Assembly: GCF_023073335.1 (NCBI RefSeq)
Contig: NZ_JADPJG010000002.1
Coordinates: 62,001 to 126,000 of the forward strand
Reading direction: 5' to 3'
DNA from: Bradyrhizobium sp. 21
Lineage (GTDB): Bacteria > Pseudomonadota > Alphaproteobacteria > Rhizobiales > Xanthobacteraceae
DNA: 64,000 nucleotides
Both the position numbers and the translations under genes were made by a program. Position 1 is the first letter of the stretch. Each line of letters starts with the position of its first letter. The notes beneath the pieces are model-generated. The model made no database searches, was not told where the DNA came from, and worked only from the letters and a program-made list of their open reading frames with translations. Below, one piece after another: positions 33,809 to 41,573 of this stretch.

Positions 33809-34645
33809 TCAGGCCGCGGCGCGGCTTTTCGCAACCGGCTCGCGCTTCGGCTTCGTGAGCACATGCGTGGCATAGAGGGTCAAGCCGGTGAAGGCGAGGC
33901 CGCCGACGAGGTTGCCGAGCACGGTCGGAATCTCGTTCCAGATCAAATAATCCATGATCGAGAATTTCGCATGCAGCATCAGACCCGACGGAAACAGGAA
34001 CATGTTCACGACGGAATGCTCGAACACCATGTAGAAGAACACCAGGATCGGCATCCACATCGCGATGACCTTGCCGGGAACGGACGTGGAGATCATGGCG
34101 CCGACGACGCCCGTGGAGACCATCCAGTTGCAGAGCATGCCGCGGATGAACAGCGTCGCCATGCCGGCTGCGCCGTGCGCAGCGTAGCCGAGCGTGCGGC
34201 CCTCACCGATATTTCCGATGGCCGTGCCCACCTTGTCCGGATCCTGCGTGAAGCCGAATGTCGTGACGAAGGCCATCATGAAGGCGACTGTGAGCGCGCC
34301 CGCGAAGTTGCCGACGAAGACCAGGCCCCAGTTGCGCAGAACGCCGCCGAGCGTGACGCCCGGACGTTTGTCGATCAGGGCCAGCGGCGCTAGCACGAAC
34401 ACGCCGGTCAGGAGGTCGAAGCCCAGGAGATAGAGCATGGAGAATCCGACCGGAAACAGCAGCGCGCCGATGATCGGCTGGCCGGTATTCACGTTGATCG
34501 TGACGGCGAACCAGGCCGCGAGTGCCAGGATCGCGCCGGCCATGTACGCGCGGATGATGGTATCCCGGGTGGACATGAAGATCTTGGATTCACCCGCGTC
34601 GACCATTTTGGTGACGAATTCCGAAGGCGCGAGATACGACATCAT
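33809..34645 (-). CDS. Formate/nitrite transporter family protein
   Basis: A 278-residue membrane protein with six hydrophobic segments. The family motif regions are visible as NTGQPIIGALLFPVGFSMLY, GNFAGALTVAFMMAFVTT, RGMLCNWMVSTGVVGAMIS and EHSVVNMFLFPSGLM (the central His-Ser-Val-Asn). FocA/NirC proteins form pentameric anion channels for formate or nitrite. In this island nitrite is the likely substrate, either import or relief of accumulation. The 240-base leader and a sigma-54 promoter are described separately. Confidence 0.9.
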   Translation of the reverse strand: MMSYLAPSEFVTKMVDAGESKIFMSTRDTIIRAYMAGAILALAAWFAVTINVNTGQPIIGALLFPVGFSMLYLLGFDLLTGVFVLAPLALIDKRPGVTLGGVLRNWGLVFVGNFAGALTVAFMMAFVTTFGFTQDPDKVGTAIGNIGEGRTLGYAAHGAAGMATLFIRGMLCNWMVSTGVVGAMISTSVPGKVIAMWMPILVFFYMVFEHSVVNMFLFPSGLMLHAKFSIMDYLIWNEIPTVLGNLVGGLAFTGLTLYATHVLTKPKREPVAKSRAAA

Positions 34646-34778
34646 GTTTCCTTTTGCTCGTGTGAAAAGATAGCGCGGCGGTTTCGGACGGTGCCGTTGT
34701 CAGGACACTGCCTCGCGCGTACCGGCGAACCGGGAACGTACGGGCCAAAGGAATTCGAAATCTCGCATGGGATCGCGT

Positions 34779-34791
34779 AACGACGACTGCG
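34779..34791 (-). promoter_or_regulatory. Leader segment complementary to the 5' hairpin
   Basis: On the minus strand this reads CGCAGTCGTCGTT, the exact complement of AACGACGACTGCG at 34877-34865 in the same leader. Pairing would use the hexaloop and 3' arm of the 5' hairpin, so the two folds exclude each other. Confidence 0.5.
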
Positions 34792-34866
34792 CCCAATGGG
34801 CTCAGCGAAGCAAAATTGCTCTCCCCGAGTTTCGGCCTTTGCGGGCCTCAACATTTCGGTGAACCG

Positions 34867-34882
34867 CAGTCGTCGTTGACTG
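34867..34882 (-). promoter_or_regulatory. 5' leader hairpin with AACGAC hexaloop (nitrite transporter RNA)
   Basis: Minus strand CAGTC-AACGAC-GACTG: a 5-bp perfect stem with a six-base loop having A1 and G4, the features known to be read by ANTAR-domain RNA-binding proteins such as NasT, NasR and EutV. It begins about six bases after the predicted transcription start. Confidence 0.6.
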
Positions 34883-34897
34883 AGTGATGACTTCAAA

Positions 34898-34913
34898 AGC
34901 AATCCACGTGCCA
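34898..34913 (-). promoter_or_regulatory. Sigma-54 promoter of the nitrite transporter gene
   Basis: Minus strand TGGCACGTGGATTGCT matches the -24/-12 consensus TGGCACG-N4-TTGCW at every defined base. Start of RNA is expected near 34888, giving a leader of about 240 bases. RpoN promoters need an enhancer-binding protein, here most likely NtrC. Confidence 0.8.
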
Positions 34914-35039
34914 CAGAATAGGAAGTGGCATCTCAGCCGCCCAACGGGCGATTGAGGCCGCATTTGTGGGTCTTCCGGGGCTGAGCGGCGCTTTGAGCGG
35001 TCAGCCGCTCGATGCAATGGGAATGGCCTTGCCTAATTA

Positions 35040-35054
35040 TTGTGCGACGCACAA
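35040..35054. promoter_or_regulatory. Shared upstream palindrome (candidate NtrC site)
   Basis: TTGTGC-GAC-GCACAA, a perfect 6-bp dyad. It lies 119 bases before the nrtA sigma-54 element and 127 bases from the divergent one. The near-identical TTGTGC-GCC-GCACAA lies 118 bases before the narK element. Distance and symmetry fit an enhancer site for NtrC; the identity of the protein is inferred. Confidence 0.6.
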
Positions 35055-35158
35055 AGACTGGGCGGCTCGCCAGATTTGAGAGCGTCTTTGGCTTCCGCAC
35101 CAAATTCGGTTCCGGTGCAATCCCTTGTTTTCGTGATGTATTATGGAAATTGGCGATC

Positions 35159-35174
35159 TGGCACGGTTCTTGTT
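35159..35174 (+). promoter_or_regulatory. Sigma-54 promoter of nrtABC
   Basis: TGGCACGGTTCTTGTT matches TGGCACG-N4-TTGCW except for T in place of C at the -12 element. RNA start is predicted near 35184. Confidence 0.75.
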
Positions 35175-35185
35175 TGGCAAGGGCT

Positions 35186-35203
35186 GACGCCATCGATGCC
35201 GTC
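35186..35203 (+). promoter_or_regulatory. 5' leader hairpin with ATCGAT hexaloop (nrtABC RNA)
   Basis: GACGCC-ATCGAT-GCCGTC: six-base arms with one internal C-C mismatch and a hexaloop with A1 and G4. It starts 27 bases after the first base of the sigma-54 element, exactly as the narK hairpin does, and the following TCCCTC context is also shared. Candidate NasT (ANTAR) target. Confidence 0.6.
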
Positions 35204-35253
35204 CCTCGAAGATCTCCATCCGAATTGTGCCTTCCGCCATCCGGGATCTCCGG

Positions 35254-35275
35254 AGACGCGCCGCCGTGCGCGTCT
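35254..35275 (+). promoter_or_regulatory. Strong second hairpin in the nrtABC leader
   Basis: AGACGCGC-CGCCGT-GCGCGTCT, an 8-bp perfect stem with a six-base loop, followed by TGTGG rather than a T-run. It could be the element whose effect an antiterminator relieves, but it is not a canonical terminator. Confidence 0.4.
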
Positions 35276-35328
35276 TGTGGCCGGCATGCGCGGATGGCTG
35301 CTCCGGTCACAAAGGATCATCACATTCA

Positions 35329-36783
35329 ATGACGAAAACAACTGATCAGTCCTCGCGCGGCGGCCGACACTCCGATGGAGCTGGCGCGAATGCGCCTGCG
35401 CCCTTCGACCGCCGCACGTTCCTCGCTGCAGGTACCGCCGCTGCGGCGTTTGCGATCGTTCCTGGTCGAGTCCGCGCCGCCGCACTCAAGCCCGAGAAGG
35501 AAGAGCTGAAGTTCGGCTTCATCAAGCTCACGGACATGGCGCCACTCGCAGTCGCAAAGGAGAACGGGTACTTCGAGGACGAAGGTTTGTTCGTCACGCT
35601 GGAGGCGCAGGCGAACTGGAAGGTTCTGCTCGATCGCGTCATCGGCGGCGAACTCGACGGCGCGCACATGCTTGCCGGCCAGCCGCTCGCCGCGACGATC
35701 GGCTTCGGCACCAAGGCGCACATCATCACGCCGTTCTCAATGGACTTGAACGGCAATGCGATCACGGTGTCGAACGAAATCTTCGCAATGATGAAGCCGA
35801 ATATTCCGAAGGATGCGAGCGGCAAGCTCATTCATCCGATCAAGGCCGATACATTGCGGCCGGCGATCGACAAGATGAAGGCGGACGGCAAGTCCTTCAA
35901 GATGGGCATGGTCTTCCCGGTCTCGACCCACAACTACGAGCTGCGCTACTGGCTTGCGTCGGGGGGCATCAATCCCGGCTACTATTCATCCGGCGACGTG
36001 ACCGGAACGGTCGCGGCCGAAGCACTGCTGTCGGTGACGCCGCCGCCGCAGATGCCGGCGACGCTCGAAGCCGGCACCATCAACGGCTACTGTGTCGGCG
36101 AGCCCTGGAACCAGGCCGCCGTGTTCAAGGGCATCGGTGTGCCCGTGATCACCGACTATGAGATATGGAAGAACAATCCGGAGAAGGTGTTCGGCATCAC
36201 GGCGGCTTTCGCCGAGAAGAATCCGAATACGGTGCTTGCCTTGACCAAGGCGCTGATCCGCGCCGCGATATGGCTGGACGAGAACGCCAACGCCAACCGG
36301 ACGAAGGCGGTCGAGCTATTGTCGAAGCCCGAATATGTCGGGGCTGACAAGGCGGTCATCGCCAACTCGATGACCGGCACTTTCGAGTACGAGAAGGGCG
36401 ACAAGCGCTCCATTCCCGACTTCAATGTGTTCTTCCGCTACTTCGCAACCTATCCCTACTATTCCGACGCCGTCTGGTATCTGACCCAGATGCGCCGCTG
36501 GGGGCAGATCGAGGAGGCCAGGGACGATGCCTGGTACGCGGCAACGGCCAAGAGCGTGTACCGCCCTGACATCTATCTTTCCGCGGCAAAGCTCCTGGTC
36601 GCCGACGGCAAGGCGAAGAAGGAGGATTTCCCCTGGGAGACGGACGGCTACCGCGCGCCGACCTCCGAATTCATCGACGGGGTCACCTACGACGGTCGCA
36701 AGCCGAACGCCTACATCGACAGCCTGAAGATCGGTCTCAAGAGCAAGCAGAAGATCGATGGCGCCAAGGTCATCGACGGCTGA
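35329..36783 (+). CDS. nrtA: Nitrate ABC transporter substrate-binding protein
   Basis: A 484-residue NrtA/CmpA-family protein. The N-terminus has a twin-arginine-type signal, [20 protein letters not shown], after a polar stretch of 26 residues. The mature part has [20 protein letters not shown] and [20 protein letters not shown], typical of the family, and the later Trp-rich region [20 protein letters not shown]. It binds nitrate (possibly nitrite or cyanate) outside the membrane. The ATG at 35329 follows a 145-base leader with a sigma-54 promoter. First gene of nrtABC. Confidence 0.88.
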   Translation: MTKTTDQSSRGGRHSDGAGANAPAPFDRRTFLAAGTAAAAFAIVPGRVRAAALKPEKEELKFGFIKLTDMAPLAVAKENGYFEDEGLFVTLEAQANWKVLLDRVIGGELDGAHMLAGQPLAATIGFGTKAHIITPFSMDLNGNAITVSNEIFAMMKPNIPKDASGKLIHPIKADTLRPAIDKMKADGKSFKMGMVFPVSTHNYELRYWLASGGINPGYYSSGDVTGTVAAEALLSVTPPPQMPATLEAGTINGYCVGEPWNQAAVFKGIGVPVITDYEIWKNNPEKVFGITAAFAEKNPNTVLALTKALIRAAIWLDENANANRTKAVELLSKPEYVGADKAVIANSMTGTFEYEKGDKRSIPDFNVFFRYFATYPYYSDAVWYLTQMRRWGQIEEARDDAWYAATAKSVYRPDIYLSAAKLLVADGKAKKEDFPWETDGYRAPTSEFIDGVTYDGRKPNAYIDSLKIGLKSKQKIDGAKVIDG

Positions 36784-36863
36784 CGCGGAACGAGCCCGGC
36801 CGCCGTCAGGCCGGCCCGGCCTCCTCACTCTAAGCCGGGCGATGAACGCCAAGGAACAAGGCT

Positions 36864-37952
36864 ATGGCAGTGGTTACCGACTACATCGACCTCAGCGCGG
36901 AGGACCGCAAGCGCGCCCGCCGGGAGCGAGTGTTCGCACGCATCAACGGAACGGCGATCTATCTTAACATCCTCGGACTGGGATGGCTCGCGCCGCTGGC
37001 CCGCATCGCGGCCGGTGACAGCGTCAAGCCCCAGTTGAAGGAACTGCGTCAGGGATTGCTGGTGCCGCTGATCGGCATCGGCGTCTTCCTGTTGGCATGG
37101 ACCTGGGCTGCGCCGCGGGTCAAGACGTCGCTCGGCGCGATCCCGGGTCCCGCCGCGGTCTGGACCCAGGCCGGAAACCTCTACGCCGACCACCTCGCCG
37201 AGCGCGCCAAGCGGGCGGCCTTCTACGAGCGTCAGGATGCGCGCAATGCCAAGTTGACAGCCGACGGTCATCCCGAGGATGTGCGGCATCGCGGCTATGC
37301 CGGCAAGCCCACGTATTTCGACCAGATCCTGACCAGCCTCGTGACGGTGGCACTCGGCTTCGTCGTGGCGACGCTCGTCGCGGTGCCGCTCGGTATCCTC
37401 TGCGGCCTCTCCAGGACCATGAACGGTGCTCTCAACCCGCTGATCCAGATATTCAAGCCGGTGTCGCCGCTGGCGTGGCTGCCGATCGTGACCATGGTGG
37501 TATCGGCGCTTTATGTGAATCCGTCGGAGTTGCTGCCGAAGTCGCTGGTCATCTCCGCCATCACGGTGACGCTGTGCTCGCTATGGCCGACGCTGATCAA
37601 CACGGCTCTCGGGGTGGCCTCGATCGACAAGGACCTCCTCAATGTCGGGCGCGTGCTGCAGCTTCCGACATGGCGCACCGTCACCAAGCTGGTTCTGCCG
37701 AGCTCGCTGCCGCTGATCTTCACCGGGTTGAGGCTGTCCCTCGGTGTCGGCTGGATGGTGCTGATCGCAGCCGAGATGCTGGCGCAGAATCCGGGCCTTG
37801 GAAAATTCGTCTGGGATGAATTTCAGAACGGCTCGTCGCAGTCGCTGGCACGGATCATCGTGGCCGTGCTGACCATCGGCATCATCGGCTTCCTGCTTGA
37901 TCGCGTGATGTACGCGCTCCAGTCCGCCTTCACCTTTTCCAGCCAGCGTTGA
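36864..37952 (+). CDS. nrtB: Nitrate ABC transporter permease
   Basis: A 362-residue inner-membrane permease. After an N-terminal cytosolic stretch there is one membrane segment, a polar region (residues 90-150), then the BPD_transp_1 domain with five segments; the EAA-like cytosolic loop is IDKDLLNVGRVLQLPTWRTV. It is longer at the N-terminus than most NrtB proteins. AAGGA precedes the start. The stop is ten bases before the ATPase gene, so the three nrt genes form one operon. Confidence 0.88.
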   Translation: MAVVTDYIDLSAEDRKRARRERVFARINGTAIYLNILGLGWLAPLARIAAGDSVKPQLKELRQGLLVPLIGIGVFLLAWTWAAPRVKTSLGAIPGPAAVWTQAGNLYADHLAERAKRAAFYERQDARNAKLTADGHPEDVRHRGYAGKPTYFDQILTSLVTVALGFVVATLVAVPLGILCGLSRTMNGALNPLIQIFKPVSPLAWLPIVTMVVSALYVNPSELLPKSLVISAITVTLCSLWPTLINTALGVASIDKDLLNVGRVLQLPTWRTVTKLVLPSSLPLIFTGLRLSLGVGWMVLIAAEMLAQNPGLGKFVWDEFQNGSSQSLARIIVAVLTIGIIGFLLDRVMYALQSAFTFSSQR

Positions 37953-37961
37953 GGAGCCCTG

Positions 37962-39677
37962 ATGTCGTTCCTGTCGCTGAAGGGACTTTGCAAGAGCTAC
38001 GGTACCGGCGCCCAGCGCACGAGCGTGCTGTCGAACGTCGATCTGGAGGTCAACGAGGGCGAGTTCATCGCCATCGTGGGTTTCTCGGGCAGCGGAAAGA
38101 CGACGCTGATCTCGGCGATCGCCGGGCTGGTGCAGCCGGATGCCGGCGAGATCACGCTCAAGGGCAAACCGGTGACGGGGCCCGGACCGGACCGTGGCAT
38201 CGTGTTCCAGTCCTACTCCCTGATGCCGTGGCTCACCGTGCGCGGCAATGTTGCACTTGCCGTCGATCAGGTGTTTGCCCGCGAAAGCAAAGCCCAGCGC
38301 ACCGCGCGCGTCGAGCGCTACATCGACATGGTCGGATTGTCGCATGCGGCAACCCGCCTGCCGGCCGAGCTGTCCGGCGGCATGCGCCAGCGCGTCGCCG
38401 TTGCCCGCGCGCTTGCCACGAGTCCGGAGATCCTGCTGCTTGACGAGCCGCTGTCGGCGCTCGACGCGCTGACGCGCGCCAAACTGCAGGACGAGATCGT
38501 CGACATCTGGTCGCGCGACAAGCGCACGGTGGTGATGGTTACCAACGACGTCGACGAGGCGATTCTGCTCGCTGATCGCATCATTCCGTTGTTGCCAGGC
38601 CCGAACGCCACGCTGGGCCAGCAGTTCACGGTGGACCTCCCGCGGCCGCGCGACCGATCCTCGATTAACGAGGATACGCATTTCAAGCGGTTGCGGCAGG
38701 CCGTCACCGGCTATCTCATGGACGTCGTGAACGAGCGCTCGGCCCACGCGGACGCGACGGTCCGCACGCTGCCCAACGTTGTGTCCATCACGCAGATGGA
38801 GAAACCGCCGCCAGCCTACCAGAAGGCTGCCACCGCGGTGACCTTCAACACCGATCGTTATCTCGAATTCTCCCAGCTCTCGAAGGTCTACCCGACGCCG
38901 ACGGGTCCGCTGACCATCGTGGAGAACTTCGATCTCAAGGTCCGCAAAGGCGAGTTCATCTCGGTGATCGGTCATTCCGGCTGCGGCAAGTCGACGGTGC
39001 TGTCGATGACCGCAGGTCTCAACGAGGTCTCGCTCGGGGGCATCATTCTTGACGGCCGGGAGGTGACGACGGCCGGTCCCGACCGTGCGGTCGTATTCCA
39101 GGCGCCATCGCTGTTTCCCTGGCTCACGGCACGCGAGAACGTCGCGCTCGGTGTCGACCGTGTCTATCCGCACGCCACGCGGCGGCAGCGCGACCAGATC
39201 GTCGACTATTATCTCGAGCGGGTCGGACTCGCGGACTCATTCGACAAGCCGGCCGCGGCGATGTCGAACGGCATGCGCCAGCGCGTCGGCATCGCGCGCG
39301 CCTTTGCGCTGTCGCCAAAACTGTTGCTGCTGGACGAGCCGTTCGGCATGCTCGACAGCCTCACCCGCTGGGATCTCCAGGAGGTGCTGATGGAAGTTTG
39401 GAAGCGCACGCAGGTGACGGCGATGTGCGTGACCCATGATGTTGACGAGGCGATCCTGCTTGCGGATCGGGTGGTGATGATGACCAATGGGCCCAACGCC
39501 CGGATCGGTCACATCATGGAGGTCGACATTCCGCGACCGCGCACGCGGAAGGCTCTGCTCGAGCATCCCAATTACTACCGATATCGTCGCGAGTTGCTCG
39601 ACTTTCTCGAAGCCTACGAGCATGGAGCCGCACCCAAGGCGCCGGCGACGCCCGCGGCCAATCCGGAAGCCGCGTGA
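37962..39677 (+). CDS. nrtC: Nitrate ABC transporter ATPase, two fused nucleotide-binding domains
   Basis: A 571-residue protein containing two complete ABC ATPase domains (about residues 4-255 and 285-545). Domain 1: Walker [10 protein letters not shown], signature [15 protein letters not shown], Walker [13 protein letters not shown]. Domain 2: Walker [10 protein letters not shown], signature [15 protein letters not shown], Walker [13 protein letters not shown]. The second signature departs from LSGG. The protein would supply both ATP sites for the transporter. In cyanobacteria NrtC and NrtD are separate and NrtC carries an NrtA-like domain; here the two ATPases are joined and that domain is absent. 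Confidence 0.9.
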   Translation: MSFLSLKGLCKSYGTGAQRTSVLSNVDLEVNEGEFIAIVGFSGSGKTTLISAIAGLVQPDAGEITLKGKPVTGPGPDRGIVFQSYSLMPWLTVRGNVALAVDQVFARESKAQRTARVERYIDMVGLSHAATRLPAELSGGMRQRVAVARALATSPEILLLDEPLSALDALTRAKLQDEIVDIWSRDKRTVVMVTNDVDEAILLADRIIPLLPGPNATLGQQFTVDLPRPRDRSSINEDTHFKRLRQAVTGYLMDVVNERSAHADATVRTLPNVVSITQMEKPPPAYQKAATAVTFNTDRYLEFSQLSKVYPTPTGPLTIVENFDLKVRKGEFISVIGHSGCGKSTVLSMTAGLNEVSLGGIILDGREVTTAGPDRAVVFQAPSLFPWLTARENVALGVDRVYPHATRRQRDQIVDYYLERVGLADSFDKPAAAMSNGMRQRVGIARAFALSPKLLLLDEPFGMLDSLTRWDLQEVLMEVWKRTQVTAMCVTHDVDEAILLADRVVMMTNGPNARIGHIMEVDIPRPRTRKALLEHPNYYRYRRELLDFLEAYEHGAAPKAPATPAANPEAA

Positions 39678-39722
39678 GCGCAATCGCATGCGCGCTTAAA
39701 TCCTTTGCATCAAGCTCAATCC

Positions 39723-39737
39723 TTGTGCGCCGCACAA
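39723..39737. promoter_or_regulatory. Upstream palindrome (candidate NtrC site)
   Basis: TTGTGC-GCC-GCACAA, one base different from the palindrome before nrtA and at the same distance (118 against 119 bases) from the sigma-54 element. Confidence 0.6.
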
Positions 39738-39840
39738 GGATTGAGCGAATCGCAAAATTTGCATGCGAAAATGGTCTGCGAAAATTTCGGGCCGATTCAA
39801 CAAGCCTCTGAATTCCCTGTATTTCTAGATCGCGCGCAAC

Positions 39841-39856
39841 TGGCACGGAAATTGAA
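39841..39856 (+). promoter_or_regulatory. Sigma-54 promoter of narK-bjgb-flp-nasC
   Basis: TGGCACGGAAATTGAA matches TGGCACG-N4-TTGCW except for A in place of C at the -12 element. RNA start is predicted near 39866. Confidence 0.75.
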
Positions 39857-39867
39857 ACACCAGTTGC

Positions 39868-39885
39868 GACGCCAACGACGACGTC
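39868..39885 (+). promoter_or_regulatory. 5' leader hairpin with AACGAC hexaloop (narK RNA)
   Basis: GACGCC-AACGAC-GACGTC: six-base arms with one C-A mismatch, hexaloop with A1 and G4. The loop is identical to that in the nitrite-transporter leader. The hairpin starts 27 bases after the first promoter base, as at nrtA. Candidate NasT target. Confidence 0.62.
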
Positions 39886-39924
39886 CCTCAACATCATCAA
39901 TCAGCATCGTGAACTCGCCACCGG

Positions 39925-39966
39925 GGCTTGGCCTCGGCGCGCGCCTCCTTGCCTGGAGGCTGAGCC
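39925..39966 (+). promoter_or_regulatory. Long hairpin in the narK leader
   Basis: GGCTTGGCCTC pairs with GAGGCTGAGCC (two G-U pairs) around a GC-rich centre that can itself fold as GCCTCC-TTGCCT-GGAGGC. Directly after it, CTGC-AACGAC-GCAG offers a second hexaloop with A1 and G4. No T-run follows. Confidence 0.45.
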
Positions 39967-40003
39967 TGCAACGACGCAGCGGTGAGCAAAGAAGGGATTA
40001 GCA

Positions 40004-41395
40004 ATGACGACGGATCCGACTCCGAAATCAACTTGGATTTCTGACTGGCGCCCCGAAGACGAGGCGTTCTGGAATGCAGGCGGTAAAGTGATCGCCCGGC
40101 GCAATCTGATCTGGTCGATCGTGGCCGAACATATCGGCTTCTCGGTGTGGCTGATCTGGAGCATCGTTGCGACCAAGCTGCCGCAGGCGGGCTTCCACTA
40201 CTCCACCGACGAGCTGTTCCAGCTCGTGGCGGTGCCGGGGCTGATTGGCGCATTGATGCGCTTTCCCTACACCTTCGCGGTCACGACCTTCGGCGGTCGC
40301 AACTGGACCATCTTCAGTGCGGCGATCCTGTTCATTCCGACGCTGTCGCTCGCCTATTTTGTCGGCCAGCCCGACACACCGTTCTGGCTGATGCTGCTGA
40401 TCGCCTCGACCGCAGGTCTCGGCGGCGGCAATTTCGCCTCCAGCATGACCAACATCTCGTTCTTCTTCCCCGACAGGATGAAGGGATGGGCGCTGGGGCT
40501 GAACGCGGCCGGCGGCAATATCGGCGTCTCCAGCGTGCAGCTGCTGACCCCGATCCTGATGACGCTCGCGGTCATCAATCTGTTCCAGGCAAACCCCGTC
40601 GGCGGCGTGTATCTGCAAAACGCCGGCCTGATGTGGGTGCTGCCGATCGCAATCGCGGTGTTCGGCGCGGTGTTCTTCATGAACAACCTCACCACGGCCA
40701 AGTCGTCGATCAAGAACCAGCTTGCCATCGTCAAGCGCAAGCACACCTGGATCATGGCGTATCTCTATATCGGCACGTTCGGATCCTTCATCGGTTACTC
40801 GGCTGCGTTTCCGCTGCTGATCAAGACGCAGTTTCCGCAGGTTACGATTGCGATCGCGTTCCTCGGACCGCTGGTCGGCTCGCTGTCGCGGCCGCTTGGC
40901 GGCTTGCTTGCCGACAAGATCGGCGGCTCCATCCTCACCTTCTGGAACTTCATGGCGATGGCGGCAGCTACGGTCGGCGTGCTCTACTTCGTCGGGCACA
41001 AGGATTTCATCGGCTTCCTCGTGATGTTCCTGATCCTGTTCGTGACCACAGGCATCGGCAACGGCTCGACCTACCGCATGATCCCCTCGATCTTCCGCGA
41101 GCAGAACCTGTTCAAGGTCCGCGGCAAGGGCGATGCGGCGCGCGCGGCTGCCCTGAAGACGGCGAGCATCGAGAGCGGTGCGGCGGTCGGCTTCATCGGC
41201 GCGGTCGGCGCCGTCGGCGGCTATCTGATCCCGAGCGGTTTTGGCAAGTCCATCGCCATGACCGGCGGGCCGTCGCTCGCGCTCGCGATCTATCTCGGCT
41301 TCTACGCGTCCTGCCTCGCTTTGACCTGGTGGTTCTACCTGCGTCGCAGCCCGCAGGGTGAAGGCGCGTCAAGCCTCGCCGGAGCGCGGGTGTAG
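40004..41395 (+). CDS. narK: Nitrate/nitrite MFS transporter NarK
   Basis: A 463-residue major facilitator protein with twelve segments. The nitrate signature regions are seen as RFPYTFAVTTFGGRNWTIFS (with the substrate Arg in TM2), GLGGGNFASSMTNISFFFPD (TM5 glycine-rich) and TTGIGNGSTYRMIPSIFREQ (TM11 glycine-rich). It imports nitrate, or exchanges it for nitrite. In Bradyrhizobium the orthologue has been described as part of an assimilation and nitric oxide detoxification operon, with nitrite export by NarK. First gene of narK-bjgb-flp-nasC; two repeat hairpins lie between it and bjgb. Confidence 0.92.
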   Translation: MTTDPTPKSTWISDWRPEDEAFWNAGGKVIARRNLIWSIVAEHIGFSVWLIWSIVATKLPQAGFHYSTDELFQLVAVPGLIGALMRFPYTFAVTTFGGRNWTIFSAAILFIPTLSLAYFVGQPDTPFWLMLLIASTAGLGGGNFASSMTNISFFFPDRMKGWALGLNAAGGNIGVSSVQLLTPILMTLAVINLFQANPVGGVYLQNAGLMWVLPIAIAVFGAVFFMNNLTTAKSSIKNQLAIVKRKHTWIMAYLYIGTFGSFIGYSAAFPLLIKTQFPQVTIAIAFLGPLVGSLSRPLGGLLADKIGGSILTFWNFMAMAAATVGVLYFVGHKDFIGFLVMFLILFVTTGIGNGSTYRMIPSIFREQNLFKVRGKGDAARAAALKTASIESGAAVGFIGAVGAVGGYLIPSGFGKSIAMTGGPSLALAIYLGFYASCLALTWWFYLRRSPQGEGASSLAGARV

Positions 41396-41443
41396 AGCAT
41401 GATCCGGAAAAGTGTGCAGCGGTTTTCCGGCAAGATCATGCTC
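41395..41443. repeat. Palindromic repeat GAGCATGATC type
   Basis: GAGCATGATC and GATCATGCTC flank inner CCGGAAAA / TTTTCCGG arms; this 49-base element is a common rhizobial palindromic repeat. It starts within the narK stop codon. Confidence 0.8.
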
Positions 41444-41469
41444 AAAAAATAGAGAGTGGTACGAATCTC

Positions 41470-41495
41470 GCTTCTCCCCGTACGCGGGGAGAAGC
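41470..41495 (+). repeat. Perfect 11-bp hairpin inside the nas operon
   Basis: GCTTCTCCCCG-TACG-CGGGGAGAAGC, a perfect stem with a tetraloop, between narK and bjgb. No T-run follows. It may protect or process the mRNA, giving different amounts of NarK and of the downstream enzymes. Confidence 0.6.
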
Positions 41496-41573
41496 ATTGC
41501 CCGACAGTTTGACCCATGAACCTGGTTCGCAACGGCGCGCACCAAGGCAAACCGAAACAGGCAGGAGACCATC

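Larger units (their letters stand above)
34646..35328. other. Divergent regulatory region of the nitrite transporter and nrtABC
   Basis: This 683-base stretch has no gene. It holds two divergent sigma-54 promoters (34898-34913 minus; 35159-35174 plus), a shared palindrome at 35040-35054, two 5' hexaloop hairpins, a 13-base complementary segment in the minus-strand leader and a strong hairpin at 35254-35275 in the plus-strand leader. Confidence 0.7.
39678..40003. other. Promoter and leader region of narK-bjgb-flp-nasC
   Basis: No gene is visible. It holds the palindrome at 39723-39737, the sigma-54 element at 39841-39856, a 5' hexaloop hairpin at 39868-39885, a long hairpin at 39925-39966 and a second AACGAC loop at 39970-39975. 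Confidence 0.7.

Noticed and set aside
37581-39173. 530-codon open frame on the minus strand
   Set aside because: It is fully antisense to nrtB and nrtC, whose domains are certain; long antisense frames are usual at this GC content and the translation has no recognisable domain.
39925-40003. Intrinsic terminator in the narK leader
   Set aside because: Stable stems are present but no T-tract follows any of them, so it was listed as a leader hairpin only.
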